From contig NZ_JAVRHK010000009.1 of assembly GCF_031846585.1 (NCBI RefSeq), positions 1 to 64,000 of the forward strand: a DNA stretch of 64,000 nt, written 5' to 3'. Numbering within the stretch: the stretch's first letter is position 1; each line of letters opens with the position of its first letter. The DNA comes from Autumnicola musiva. GTDB lineage: Bacteria; Bacteroidota; Bacteroidia; Flavobacteriales; Flavobacteriaceae. This document shows positions 22,614 to 31,103 of this stretch, in pieces. Made by a program: the position numbers and the translations under genes. The notes beneath the pieces were generated by a model. It searched no databases and was not told where the DNA came from. It was given only the letters and a program-made list of their open reading frames with translations.

Positions 22614-23453
22614 ATGCTTAGAATTGGCGAATACCATATTTTAACGATAGACAGGGACACAGAACCGGGATTATTTCTGCGGGGTGATGACGGGAACGAG
22701 GTTTTGCTTCCCAATAAATATATTCCGGAACAATATGAGCTGGAGGATGAAATTGAGGTATTTGTTTATCTTGATCATGAAGAGCGGCCGGTGGCAACAA
22801 CTCTGAAACCGCTTATAAAACTTGATGAATTTGAAATGCTGAAGTGCGTTGAGGTAACAGATTTTGGCGCATTTTTGGATTGGGGATTGGAAAAGCATCT
22901 TTTTGTTCCTTTTAAAGAGCAGGTTTATTCTATGACCATAGGGAGCCGATATTTAGTGTTTTGTTACCTCGATCTTGAAACTGATCGGCTGGTGGCTTCC
23001 AGTAAGGTGCATGCTTTTCTGGACAATTCGGAATTAACGGTGGAGCCTTTTGAAGAAGTAGACCTTATTATCAGCAATAAAACTGACCTTGGCTATAATG
23101 TAATTGTGAATGAAATCCATCTCGGTCTTATTTATAATGATGATATTTTCCAAAAGCTGAATGTTGGCGACCGGATGAAGGGTTTTATCAAAAAGACCAG
23201 GCCTGATGGAAAGATTGATGTTACGCTGCAACGCCCTGGTTATAGAAGTATAGAGCCAAATGCCCAAACCATTCTGGAAGAACTGGAGCGTAATAATGGA
23301 TATTTGAGACTTACCGACAAATCGAGCCCTGTTGAAATTCAGCGGATACTCGAAATGAGCAAAAAAAGCTTTAAAAGGGCTGTCGGGAATTTATATAAGC
23401 AGCGGGTGATAGATATTAAAGATGACGGAATTTATCTTCAGGAGAAGTCTTAA
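22614..23453 (+). CDS. S1 RNA-binding domain protein (CvfB/YitL family)
   Basis: 279 residues. The family has several S1-like OB domains and a C-terminal winged helix. Here: an N-terminal S1-like domain (residues 1-65, GEYHILTIDRDTEPGLFLRG), a canonical S1 domain (67-140, MLKCVEVTDFGAFLDWGLEKHLFVPF), a third (150-215, GDRMKGFIKKTRPDGKIDVTLQ) and a winged helix at about 225-279 (GYLRLTDKSSPVEIQRILEMSKKSFKRAVGNLYKQR, in parts). Homologues bind RNA and influence virulence gene expression or translation in Firmicutes. It lies in the men cluster with 69 bases from menD and shows no link to quinones. It overlaps the convergent gene at its stop by four bases. Confidence 0.9.
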   Translation: MLRIGEYHILTIDRDTEPGLFLRGDDGNEVLLPNKYIPEQYELEDEIEVFVYLDHEERPVATTLKPLIKLDEFEMLKCVEVTDFGAFLDWGLEKHLFVPFKEQVYSMTIGSRYLVFCYLDLETDRLVASSKVHAFLDNSELTVEPFEEVDLIISNKTDLGYNVIVNEIHLGLIYNDDIFQKLNVGDRMKGFIKKTRPDGKIDVTLQRPGYRSIEPNAQTILEELERNNGYLRLTDKSSPVEIQRILEMSKKSFKRAVGNLYKQRVIDIKDDGIYLQEKS

Positions 23454-23905
23454 AAGTAGATCCTGCGGTAATTGGAATAATGGCTGTTATTTGGATTGCC
23501 ATAATTTAAATAATTCCGGTTTCCAAATCCGCGGGAATATGGATAATTAAAATCCCGGGAAAAACTATCCCTGGTATAATCGGTATCCCCGCTTACTTCA
23601 ATAGTTTTTTTCTTTTTTTCCGGAAATCTGAAATCGATCTCCACCGTTGGTTCCCTTTCATTTTTCTTACGCGCTAAAACAGCTTTCAAATCCACGGTCC
23701 TTCTTTCGTAGGGATCTTTGTCAATAAAGTTTCCATCAGGTAGAATAAACTGTTTTTCTTCAACCCAGCTAAACCCAACTTCCATAAGCGCTGAAGAGAT
23801 ATTCCTGTTGGAAATTTCAAAATCTTCCCTGTCCCAGTATTCCTGAGCTTTTACATTAAAAATACCTGTAAGTAAAAAGAAAAATAATACAAAGCGCAAC
23901 TTCAT
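23450..23905 (-). CDS. Secreted protein of unknown function, Arg/Tyr/Asn-rich C-terminus
   Basis: 151 residues with a signal peptide (LRFVLFFFLLTGIFNVKAQ). The mature part contains EISNRNISSALMEVGFSWVEEKQFILPDGNFIDKD in sections, then a basic block and a low-complexity tail (NYPYSRGFGNRNYLNYGNP) rich in Asn, Tyr, Arg and Ser. No domain is recognised. It converges on the S1-domain gene with a four-base stop overlap and diverges from the DUF2059 gene. Confidence 0.65.
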   Translation of the reverse strand: MKLRFVLFFFLLTGIFNVKAQEYWDREDFEISNRNISSALMEVGFSWVEEKQFILPDGNFIDKDPYERRTVDLKAVLARKKNEREPTVEIDFRFPEKKKKTIEVSGDTDYTRDSFSRDFNYPYSRGFGNRNYLNYGNPNNSHYSNYRRIYF

Positions 23906-24046
23906 AATTCAATTTTTGAATACTAATCAAAAAGGATGCTAGAATTCTGTAAATATAAAATATTGTTGTATAAAATTTGGATCTTCAACAGATAATCCCC
24001 TTAAAAGATTATTTTCGCTTTTGATATTCAACCTTAATTTTAAAAT

Positions 24047-24448
24047 ATGAAAAAAACTTTTCTTATCGCCCTGATGCTGATGTTGGGCCTGTACGGTTTC
24101 TCACAGGAAAAAAATATGCAGGAAAAAACCATCGATTTAATTAAAATGACCTCCGGGCAACAATTCGAGGTTATGACTGAACCGGTGGTAAAAATGATTC
24201 CGGAAGCCAATCAGGAAGCTTTTAAAAAAGAGCTTTTGACCAGTATGGATGAGCTTTATGCACAAATTGCCGAAGTGTATATTGAAAATTTTACTGAAGA
24301 AGAGATTGATAAAATCCTGGCATTTTACAATACTCCTGTAGGGGAGAAAATGGTAGGAATCACCCCTGAACTTACTAAAAAAGGGATGGAAATAGGGCAG
24401 CAATGGGGAATGAAGTTGCAGCCGATGATTGCCAAATATTCTAAATAG
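24047..24448 (+). CDS. Secreted DUF2059-family protein
   Basis: 133 residues with a signal peptide (LIALMLMLGLYGFSQ). The mature protein is helical and carries the DUF2059 pattern: KTIDLIKMTSGQQF, LLTSMDELYAQIAEVYIENFTEEEIDKILAFYNTPVGEKM (in parts) and a C-terminal TKKGMEIGQQWG segment. The YxxxFTEEEIxxxxxFYxTPxGxK motif is characteristic. Its function is unknown; it is periplasmic. A strong terminator follows. Confidence 0.85.
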   Translation: MKKTFLIALMLMLGLYGFSQEKNMQEKTIDLIKMTSGQQFEVMTEPVVKMIPEANQEAFKKELLTSMDELYAQIAEVYIENFTEEEIDKILAFYNTPVGEKMVGITPELTKKGMEIGQQWGMKLQPMIAKYSK

Positions 24449-24468
24449 AACAAGAAAATAATTTTTTG

Positions 24469-24497
24469 AGCCTGCATATATTCTGCAGGCTTTTTTA
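24469..24497 (+). terminator. Rho-independent terminator after the DUF2059 gene
   Basis: AGCCTGCA-TATATTC-TGCAGGCT stem followed by TTTTTTATTTG. Confidence 0.92.
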
Positions 24498-24551
24498 TTT
24501 GTTCTTTCTGAAATGGGCAGAAAACTTTATTTTTACTTCAAAACTACAAGA

Positions 24552-25391
24552 ATGGCCAAAATTGAATGGAAGACAACTAAGGAATATGAAGATATAACCT
24601 ACAAAAAATCCAATGGAGTTGCCCGAATAGCCTTTAACAGGCCGGATGTTAGAAATGCATTTAGACCAAAGACCACCAGCGAACTTTATGATGCGTTTTA
24701 CGACGCACAGGAAGATACTTCAATAGGAGTGGTTTTACTATCGGCGGAAGGACCTTCCGGTAAAGACGGGGTTTATTCTTTTTGCAGTGGAGGTGATCAA
24801 AAAGCACGTGGACACCAGGGATATGTTGGTGAAGATGGCATGCACCGTTTGAATATTCTTGAAGTTCAACGTCTTATAAGATTTATGCCCAAGGCTGTAA
24901 TTGCGGTTGTTCCGGGATGGGCAGTAGGTGGAGGGCACAGCCTGCACGTGGTTTGTGATTTAACCCTTGCGAGTAAGGAGCATGCTATTTTTAAGCAGAC
25001 CGATGCCGATGTAACAAGTTTCGATGGCGGGTACGGTTCGGCATATCTGGCAAAAATGGTAGGGCAGAAGAAGGCGCGTGAGATATTTTTCCTCGGAAGG
25101 AATTATTCTGCGCAGGAAGCTTATGATATGGGAATGGTAAATGCCGTTATTCCACATGAAGAATTAGAAGATACAGCCTATGAATGGGCACAGGAAATAC
25201 TGGCAAAATCACCTACTTCAATAAAAATGCTGAAATTTGCCATGAACCTTACCGATGACGGAATGGTTGGCCAGCAGGTTTTCGCCGGAGAGGCTACCCG
25301 TTTGGCCTATATGACCGATGAAGCGAAAGAAGGGCGGAATGCTTTTCTGGAGAAAAGAAAGCCAAATTTTGAGAAAAAATGGATTCCCTAA
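24552..25391 (+). CDS. menB: 1,4-dihydroxy-2-naphthoyl-CoA synthase
   Basis: 279 residues of the crotonase superfamily, starting at MAKIEWKTTKEYEDI; a 13-codon upstream extension is discounted. MenB cyclises o-succinylbenzoyl-CoA. Signatures seen are ARIAFNRPDVRNAFRPKTT near residue 24, FCSGGDQKARGHQGY near 78 (the oxyanion-hole glycine and the MenB-specific GDQ), AVVPGWAVGGGHSLHVVCDL near 117, DADVTSFDGGYGSAYLAK near 152 and RNYSAQEAYDMGMVNAVIPH near 184. The C-terminal FLEKRKPNFEKKWIP is typical. menA, menC and menE are not found downstream in this window. The following gene overlaps it by 13 bases. Confidence 0.97.
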   Translation: MAKIEWKTTKEYEDITYKKSNGVARIAFNRPDVRNAFRPKTTSELYDAFYDAQEDTSIGVVLLSAEGPSGKDGVYSFCSGGDQKARGHQGYVGEDGMHRLNILEVQRLIRFMPKAVIAVVPGWAVGGGHSLHVVCDLTLASKEHAIFKQTDADVTSFDGGYGSAYLAKMVGQKKAREIFFLGRNYSAQEAYDMGMVNAVIPHEELEDTAYEWAQEILAKSPTSIKMLKFAMNLTDDGMVGQQVFAGEATRLAYMTDEAKEGRNAFLEKRKPNFEKKWIP

Positions 25392-25921
25392 GCCAGAAAA
25401 GATCTTTTCAGAATAAAATTGTTGCACCGGAATCTTTACCAGGATTTCAGGATGTTCCTTATAATCCTCTTTCCAGGAAGCTTCTCAGCAAGCATTTTGT
25501 TCAAATTAGCGTTTGGATGTTGGCGGTGTTTTCTTTTTGTGGTTATATGTTTTTTAATCAGCAGAGAGATGAATTAATTGCCGGTATTGCTATTGGAGCA
25601 ATATTGATATTCTGCTTCCTTTATATTAACGCATGGAAAATGCAAAAGGTTTATGGCTATTGCCTGAGGGAAAGGGATATAATTTACAGGCGGGGCTATA
25701 TTACAACCAGTACAACGGTAATTTCCTTTAATCGTATTCAGCATGTTTCCATATCGCGGGGAATACTGGATAAATTTCTTAATATTTCTACTCTTAAAAT
25801 TTTTACGGCAGGAGGAAGTGGAAGTGATATTAGCATTCCCGGACTCGCACCGGAAATTGCGCAGAATCTGAAAGAAGCATTAATACAGAAGATTTCGGAA
25901 GATGACGGAGGAAAAGTTTAG
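25379..25921 (+). CDS. Bacterial PH-domain membrane protein (YdbS-like)
   Basis: 180 residues. Two adjacent hydrophobic helices at about 40-85 (ISVWMLAVFSFCGYMFF, IAGIAIGAILIFCFLYI) are followed by a bacterial PH_2 domain (YGYCLRERDIIYRRGYITTSTTVISFNRIQHVSISRG, in parts). This is the YdbS family, always paired with a larger YdbT-type protein, as here. It overlaps menB by 13 bases and its partner by 20 bases, so all three are probably translated from one message. The role in Bacillus is related to envelope stress and resistance; in Bacteroidota it is unknown. Confidence 0.88.
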   Translation: MDSLSQKRSFQNKIVAPESLPGFQDVPYNPLSRKLLSKHFVQISVWMLAVFSFCGYMFFNQQRDELIAGIAIGAILIFCFLYINAWKMQKVYGYCLRERDIIYRRGYITTSTTVISFNRIQHVSISRGILDKFLNISTLKIFTAGGSGSDISIPGLAPEIAQNLKEALIQKISEDDGGKV

Positions 25922-27404
25922 TATTCCGCAACGCCAGTCTGCTGCAGGAATACTGCTGATTTTTTCGGGTGTTCTGTACAAGCTTTTCCGCATGTTCTGG
26001 GCCTTGCTCTTTTACTTCTTACTGAAGCAACCTGCTGCAGTTCCTCAGTTGTATATTTTTTCAGGTTTCGCAGTTGTCTTATTGGGCGTGGTGCTTTACA
26101 GCTATTTCAGCTACAGAAACTTTCAGTTTCATATTGATTATAATAAGGAGGAGTTTATACTTCGCAAAGGGGTATTTTCTTCAGATTTTCTTGCCGTTCC
26201 TTTTGATAAAATTCAGCAGGTGAATTCAGAGCGGGGCGTCCTGCAAAGAATCGTTGGAGTTTACACGCTGGTGATAGATACAGCAGGGAGCGCAGCTAAG
26301 GAAGTTAAGATAAGCGCGATAAATAGGGAAGATGCTGATGCACTTTCTGAAATTCTTATCAGCAGAAAAAAAGAAAAGGTAAAGCATGATGTGGAAGTTC
26401 AAGAAGATGAGGAGGAACCCACCGGATGGGAATATCGCCTGAGTTTAAGCACGCTGCTGAAGGTAGGTTTGAGTTCTAATTTTTTCAGGGGTTTTGGACT
26501 TATATTGGCATTTTTTGCAACTATATTTAATGAGCTGAACAATATGTTCGGTGAGGAAAAAGAATTGCTTATGGAGGAAGCCGGGAAATTAGCTGTTCCA
26601 ACAGGATCTGCAATTCTTTACGCAGGGCTTTTCCTGGTTCTTCTTTTAGTGAGTATATTAATTACCGTAGCCGAAGTTTTTATCAAATATTATAACCTTA
26701 ACCTGAAGCAAACAAAAGATCGTTTGTTTGTTGAAATGGGGCTGCGTACAAATACAAAAGTTGGATTGCAGCCACGAAGAGTACAGATATTAAGTATTAT
26801 CACTAATCCCGTACAACAAAAACTCGACTTATATGAAGCAAAAATCACCCTTGCCAGCAGCCGGAATAAGAAAAGAAAGAATAAGGTAAGTATTCCCGGT
26901 TTAACGGGAGAAGCGGCTTCCACTGTTAAGAATTTTCTTTACAACAACATGAAAGAGAAAACTATGACCTCTTACCGGCCAAATATAATAGATTTGTACC
27001 GCAGAATTAACTTCAGCTTAATTCCCGTAATTTTAGGCCTTGCTTTTCCAGTACTTATGGCAGAAGTGACATATGTAGAATGGGGGATTTTATCAGCTTT
27101 CTATATTGCCTTGATAACAAGCTATAACTATTTTAAGTATAAATCGCTAAAACTTGAATTTACTGAAGATTTTCTTGTAAAATCTTATGGGGTATGGGAT
27201 AAAACCACCCAGGTAACCGAACTTTACAAGTTACAGGCTATAAGCGTAAAAAGGCCATTTTGGTACAAAAGAAGAGGACTTGTAAACCTGATTTTTCATA
27301 CTGCGGGAGGAGATATTTCTTTTCGCGCGGTGAATGAAGATGTCCTGAAATTCATGAATTACAGTATATATAGGATGGTAACATCCACCCTCGCCTGGAT
27401 GTAG
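25902..27404 (+). CDS. Bacterial PH-domain membrane protein (YdbT-like)
   Basis: 500 residues with three bPH_2 domains, each after paired membrane helices: about 60-150 (YNKEEFILRKGVFSSDFLAVPFDKIQQVN, in parts), 230-355 (LKQTKDRLFVEMGLRTNTKVGLQPRRVQ) and 400-495 (LEFTEDFLVKSYGVWDKTTQVTELYKLQ). It is the larger partner of the preceding gene, which it overlaps by 20 bases. The two are thought to form a membrane complex. Function unknown. Confidence 0.88.
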   Translation: MTEEKFSIPQRQSAAGILLIFSGVLYKLFRMFWALLFYFLLKQPAAVPQLYIFSGFAVVLLGVVLYSYFSYRNFQFHIDYNKEEFILRKGVFSSDFLAVPFDKIQQVNSERGVLQRIVGVYTLVIDTAGSAAKEVKISAINREDADALSEILISRKKEKVKHDVEVQEDEEEPTGWEYRLSLSTLLKVGLSSNFFRGFGLILAFFATIFNELNNMFGEEKELLMEEAGKLAVPTGSAILYAGLFLVLLLVSILITVAEVFIKYYNLNLKQTKDRLFVEMGLRTNTKVGLQPRRVQILSIITNPVQQKLDLYEAKITLASSRNKKRKNKVSIPGLTGEAASTVKNFLYNNMKEKTMTSYRPNIIDLYRRINFSLIPVILGLAFPVLMAEVTYVEWGILSAFYIALITSYNYFKYKSLKLEFTEDFLVKSYGVWDKTTQVTELYKLQAISVKRPFWYKRRGLVNLIFHTAGGDISFRAVNEDVLKFMNYSIYRMVTSTLAWM

Positions 27405-27405
27405 A

Positions 27406-28287
27406 TTAATAGGCAGTTTTCGCTAACTTATCAATTTTATCTGTAATTTCTTCCCAAACTTCTTCCTGCAAAAAATGGCGGGATGGTAGGAGTGTCATCT
27501 CCTGCAAATCTGCTTCTTTCTCTATTTCTTTGCCGTACCTGTTATAAGTTAGGCCGGGGTCATCTTCTCCCCAAATTGCCTGCACAGGATAAGGGACATC
27601 TCTCACTGCCTGTAGGCATAAATCCCTGTATTTAGGAGAATCTGCAAAATTTCGCATTATTTTTAAAAAAGCCTTTCCGTCATCTTCCCTTTTCAGGAGG
27701 TCCACGTAAGCTTTTATTTCTTCACTTGGAATTGAGGAAGCATCAGAAACACCAAGAGTGGAGAACATTACCGGCCAGGTGCTGCGGGTAAGCATTTTTA
27801 ATTCAGCTTCACCTAAAACTTTCTTTTCAAATGGACGCATTGGCAGGGGTTTTTTGAAATTTACAACATCTACCCAAGTGTTAAGAATTGTAAGCGAAAG
27901 CACTTTTTCAAGGTTTTTAGCGGCAAGTGCAAAGCCAATGGGACCGCCAATATCGTGTACCACAAGATGAAATTTTTCTACCTTCAGCATTTTAATTGCC
28001 TTAGCAAGAAAATCTGCAAAGCTCTGGAAATTGTACTCAAAATCTTCAGGTCGAGCAGAAAGGCCGAGGCCGGGTAGATCAATAGAAATTGCCCTGTAAT
28101 TTTTTTCAGCAAGGGATTGGAGCACTTTTCGATATAAAAAAGAAGAAGTAGGAACGCCATGAATGCAAATTACAGCTTCACCTTCTCCATATTCAAGAGC
28201 AAAAGTTTTTATCCCATCAACTTCAAAATATTTCCCCGATCTTTCATGTTCTTCAACTACACCAGTTATTTTATCATCCTGCGCCAT
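27406..28287 (-). CDS. Alpha/beta hydrolase with aspartate nucleophile (haloalkane dehalogenase/epoxide hydrolase type)
   Basis: 293 residues from the ATG at 28287 (MAQDDKITGVVEEHE). The oxyanion region is ICIHGVPTSSFLYRKVL near residue 41. The nucleophile elbow reads VVHDIGGPIG near 108, with Asp in place of Ser, as in haloalkane dehalogenases and epoxide hydrolases. The later acid lies in IWGEDDPGL near 248 and the His in LLPSRHFLQEE near 275. Lid residues (TRSTWPVMF) include a Trp often used to bind halide. The substrate is unknown; the enzyme could detoxify epoxides or halogenated compounds. Confidence 0.88.
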   Translation of the reverse strand: MAQDDKITGVVEEHERSGKYFEVDGIKTFALEYGEGEAVICIHGVPTSSFLYRKVLQSLAEKNYRAISIDLPGLGLSARPEDFEYNFQSFADFLAKAIKMLKVEKFHLVVHDIGGPIGFALAAKNLEKVLSLTILNTWVDVVNFKKPLPMRPFEKKVLGEAELKMLTRSTWPVMFSTLGVSDASSIPSEEIKAYVDLLKREDDGKAFLKIMRNFADSPKYRDLCLQAVRDVPYPVQAIWGEDDPGLTYNRYGKEIEKEADLQEMTLLPSRHFLQEEVWEEITDKIDKLAKTAY

Positions 28288-28438
28288 AACTTGTTTGGTT
28301 TTAAATTTTAATATACAAATCCCACTGAACAAATAGTAGCAGAAGTTAATAATTTAAGCTTAAAAGAAATCCTCAAATAAATTCAGAAGGTATATTGTAT
28401 AGGTACATTTATATTAGTTGGGAAAATCAATCTAAATT

Positions 28439-28470
28439 AAAAAAGCCCGAACCTATAGGAGGATCGGGAC
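28439..28470 (-). terminator. Rho-independent terminator of the E1 gene
   Basis: On the minus strand CCCGATCCT-CCTAT-AGGTTCGGG forms a nine-pair stem with one T-T mismatch, followed by CTTTTTTAA. It lies about 30 bases beyond the stop codon. Confidence 0.82.
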
Positions 28471-28496
28471 TTTTCAATTTTCTGAGAACTAAAATA

Positions 28497-30899
28497 TTAT
28501 CTTAGTTTAGGGTATTTTGCAGGATTTGATTCATGCATAATAGCATAAACTTTTTCAAAAATATCTTCGGCAGAAGGTTTAGAGAAATAATCCCCGTCAG
28601 ATCCATATGGAGGACGATGCTCCTTTGCTGTTAACGTTTGCGGTTTACTATCCAGGAAGCGGTAAGCGTTTTGATCTTCCAGAATTTTCTGAAGGATATA
28701 TGCTGAAGCTCCGCCGGGAACATCTTCGTCTATAACAAGCAACCTGTTAGTCTTTTCCACGCTTTTCACAATATCATGATTTAGGTCAAACGGCAGTAAA
28801 GACTGAACATCGATGACTTCGGCATTGATTCCAAATTCCTGTAACTCATGAGCAGTTTGCTCAACAATACGTAATGTGGAGCCATAGGAGACAAGGGTAA
28901 TATCTTCTCCTTCTTTTATAGTTTCAATTACGCCTACAGGCATTTTAAGTTTCCCAAGGTTATTTGGCCGCTTTTCCTTCAGGCGATATCCGTTAAGGCA
29001 TTCAATAACCAGTGCCGGTGTATCTATGTCTAGAAGCGTATTATAGAATCCTGCGGCTTTGGTCATGTTTCTTGGCACCAGGATATACATTCCCCGTAGA
29101 AGGTTTAATAAGCCTCCAAGTTGCGAGCCACTATGCCAGATGCCTTCCAAGCGATGGCCCCTTGTTCTTACAATTAATGGTGCCTTCTGCTTTCCTTTTG
29201 TGCGGTAGTGCAATGTAGCAAGGTCATCACTCATAGTTTGAAGTGCATACATTACATAATCCAGATATTGAATTTCTGCAATAGGACGAAGACCGCGCAT
29301 CGCCATCCCTATTCCCTGTCCAAGTATGGTAGATTCTCTTATTCCCGTATCGGCGACTCGCAGCTTCCCATGTTTTGCCTGAAGGCCTTCCAATCCCTGA
29401 TTAACATCACCAATTTCTCCGGTATCTTCTCCAAAAATCAGAGTTTCGGGACGGCTGGAGAAAATGGCATCAAAGTTATCCCGCAGGATTATACGGGCGT
29501 CTACTTCTGAAGCATTTGCATCATACTCCGGAGCTATATGCTGTGTGTCTGCATCATCTTTTTGGTATAGGTGACTGCTGTACTCTTCCTGATTCTCTTC
29601 GGAATATTTTTCCAGCCAATCAAGAAGTTCCTGTTTTTCATCAGAATCTTCACCAATGAGATATCTTAGAGCTTTTCTGGCGGCAGAAACTACATCTTTT
29701 TTAAGTGCTTCCCTTGAAGATGAAAGTTCATTTTTCAGTTTAATAATAAAATTTTTATTAGAACTGTTTCCGGCCACTTTGGTAAGAAGTTTTACCAGTT
29801 CTTTCTGCTTCCGGCGAGTAGGAAGAAGGTAGTTGTTCCAGGCTTCCTTTTTGCCTTCCCGAACTTCCTTCTTTATGTTTTTTTCCAGTTGATCCAGCTC
29901 TTCTGCGGTAGCGAAATTATTTTCTAAAATCCAGTCCCTGAACTTTACATTACAATCATATTCTCTCTCCCAGCCCAGCCGTTCTTCATTTTTGTAACGT
30001 TCATGAGATCCAGATGTGGAATGGCCCTGCGGCTGGGTAAGTTCCACAACGTGAATCAATACGGGGCAGTGTTGATTACGGGCAATTCTTGCTGCTCTTT
30101 CATAAGCTTCTACAAGGGCTACATAATCCCAGCCATTCACCACAATTATTTCTATACCTTTCAATTCTTCATTGCGCTGAAAACCTTTGAGAGCTTCAGA
30201 AATACTTTCCTTGGTAGTTTGATGCCGGGCATGTACAGATATTCCATATTCATCATCCCACACACTCATAACTAAAGGAACCTGTAAAACCCCGGCTGCA
30301 TTCATGGTTTCCCAAAAATGTCCTTCACTTGTACTGGCGTTGCCAATGGTACCCCAGGCGATTTCATTTCCATTATCTGAAAATTTATCAGCATCAATCC
30401 CATCGACGTTTCTGTAAATTTTTGATGCCTGAGCAAGGCCCAGTAACCTTGGCATTTGTCCTGCAGTGGGAGAAATATCAGAACTGGAATTTTTTTGTTC
30501 CATCAGGTTTTTCCATGTTCCGTCATCATTAAGACTATGGGTGGAAAAATGACCGCCCATTTGACGGCCACCGGACATGGGCTCATTTTTAATATCTGAA
30601 TCTGCGTAAAGTCCGGCAAAAAACTGTTGAATATTAAGTTCATTAATAGCCATCATAAAGGTTTGATCGCGGTAATAACCCGAACGAAAATCACCATTTT
30701 TAAAGGCTTTAGCCATAGCTAATTGCGGTATCTCCTTTCCATCGCCAAAAATCCCAAATTTGGCTTTACCGGTAAGAACTTCCCGTCTTCCAAGGATACT
30801 GCATTCCCGACTGATAACTGCTGTTGTGAAATCTTTCAGGACCTGCGCCTTAAAATCATCAAACGATATAGAATCTTTTGTTTGTGTTTCGCTATGCAT
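28497..30899 (-). CDS. Fused 2-oxoacid (branched-chain) dehydrogenase E1 alpha-beta
   Basis: 800 residues starting at MHSETQTKDSISFDD. Residues 1-400 are the E1 alpha part with RHQTTKE and the ThDP site EIAWGTIGNASTSEGHFWETMNAAG (in parts, near 180-205); residues 470-800 are the transketolase-like E1 beta part, with RIILRDNFDAIFSSRPETLIFGEDTG, VRTRGHRLEGIWHSGSQ and HRPPYGSDGDYFSKPS. It would decarboxylate branched-chain 2-oxoacids and pass the acyl group to E2 lipoate, supplying branched fatty-acid primers. The fused form is usual in Bacteroidota. The Mg-binding GDG motif reads GNA here. E2 and E3 are not in the window. Confidence 0.92.
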   Translation of the reverse strand: MHSETQTKDSISFDDFKAQVLKDFTTAVISRECSILGRREVLTGKAKFGIFGDGKEIPQLAMAKAFKNGDFRSGYYRDQTFMMAINELNIQQFFAGLYADSDIKNEPMSGGRQMGGHFSTHSLNDDGTWKNLMEQKNSSSDISPTAGQMPRLLGLAQASKIYRNVDGIDADKFSDNGNEIAWGTIGNASTSEGHFWETMNAAGVLQVPLVMSVWDDEYGISVHARHQTTKESISEALKGFQRNEELKGIEIIVVNGWDYVALVEAYERAARIARNQHCPVLIHVVELTQPQGHSTSGSHERYKNEERLGWEREYDCNVKFRDWILENNFATAEELDQLEKNIKKEVREGKKEAWNNYLLPTRRKQKELVKLLTKVAGNSSNKNFIIKLKNELSSSREALKKDVVSAARKALRYLIGEDSDEKQELLDWLEKYSEENQEEYSSHLYQKDDADTQHIAPEYDANASEVDARIILRDNFDAIFSSRPETLIFGEDTGEIGDVNQGLEGLQAKHGKLRVADTGIRESTILGQGIGMAMRGLRPIAEIQYLDYVMYALQTMSDDLATLHYRTKGKQKAPLIVRTRGHRLEGIWHSGSQLGGLLNLLRGMYILVPRNMTKAAGFYNTLLDIDTPALVIECLNGYRLKEKRPNNLGKLKMPVGVIETIKEGEDITLVSYGSTLRIVEQTAHELQEFGINAEVIDVQSLLPFDLNHDIVKSVEKTNRLLVIDEDVPGGASAYILQKILEDQNAYRFLDSKPQTLTAKEHRPPYGSDGDYFSKPSAEDIFEKVYAIMHESNPAKYPKLR

Positions 30900-31103
30900 G
30901 AACTTGTTTTTGAATAAATACAAATGTAGCAAAAACAATAATTATATACAATTCATAAATTTCGCCTAATATTAAGTTTTCTTCATTATAAATGTATCTT
31001 TTTTAATTATTAAAAAATTAACATCTACATAATTTAATTAATATTGAGAATTATGTAATTTAATCTTTTAAGGTGTTAAGCAGGAATGCGGATTAGCTTT
31101 TGC

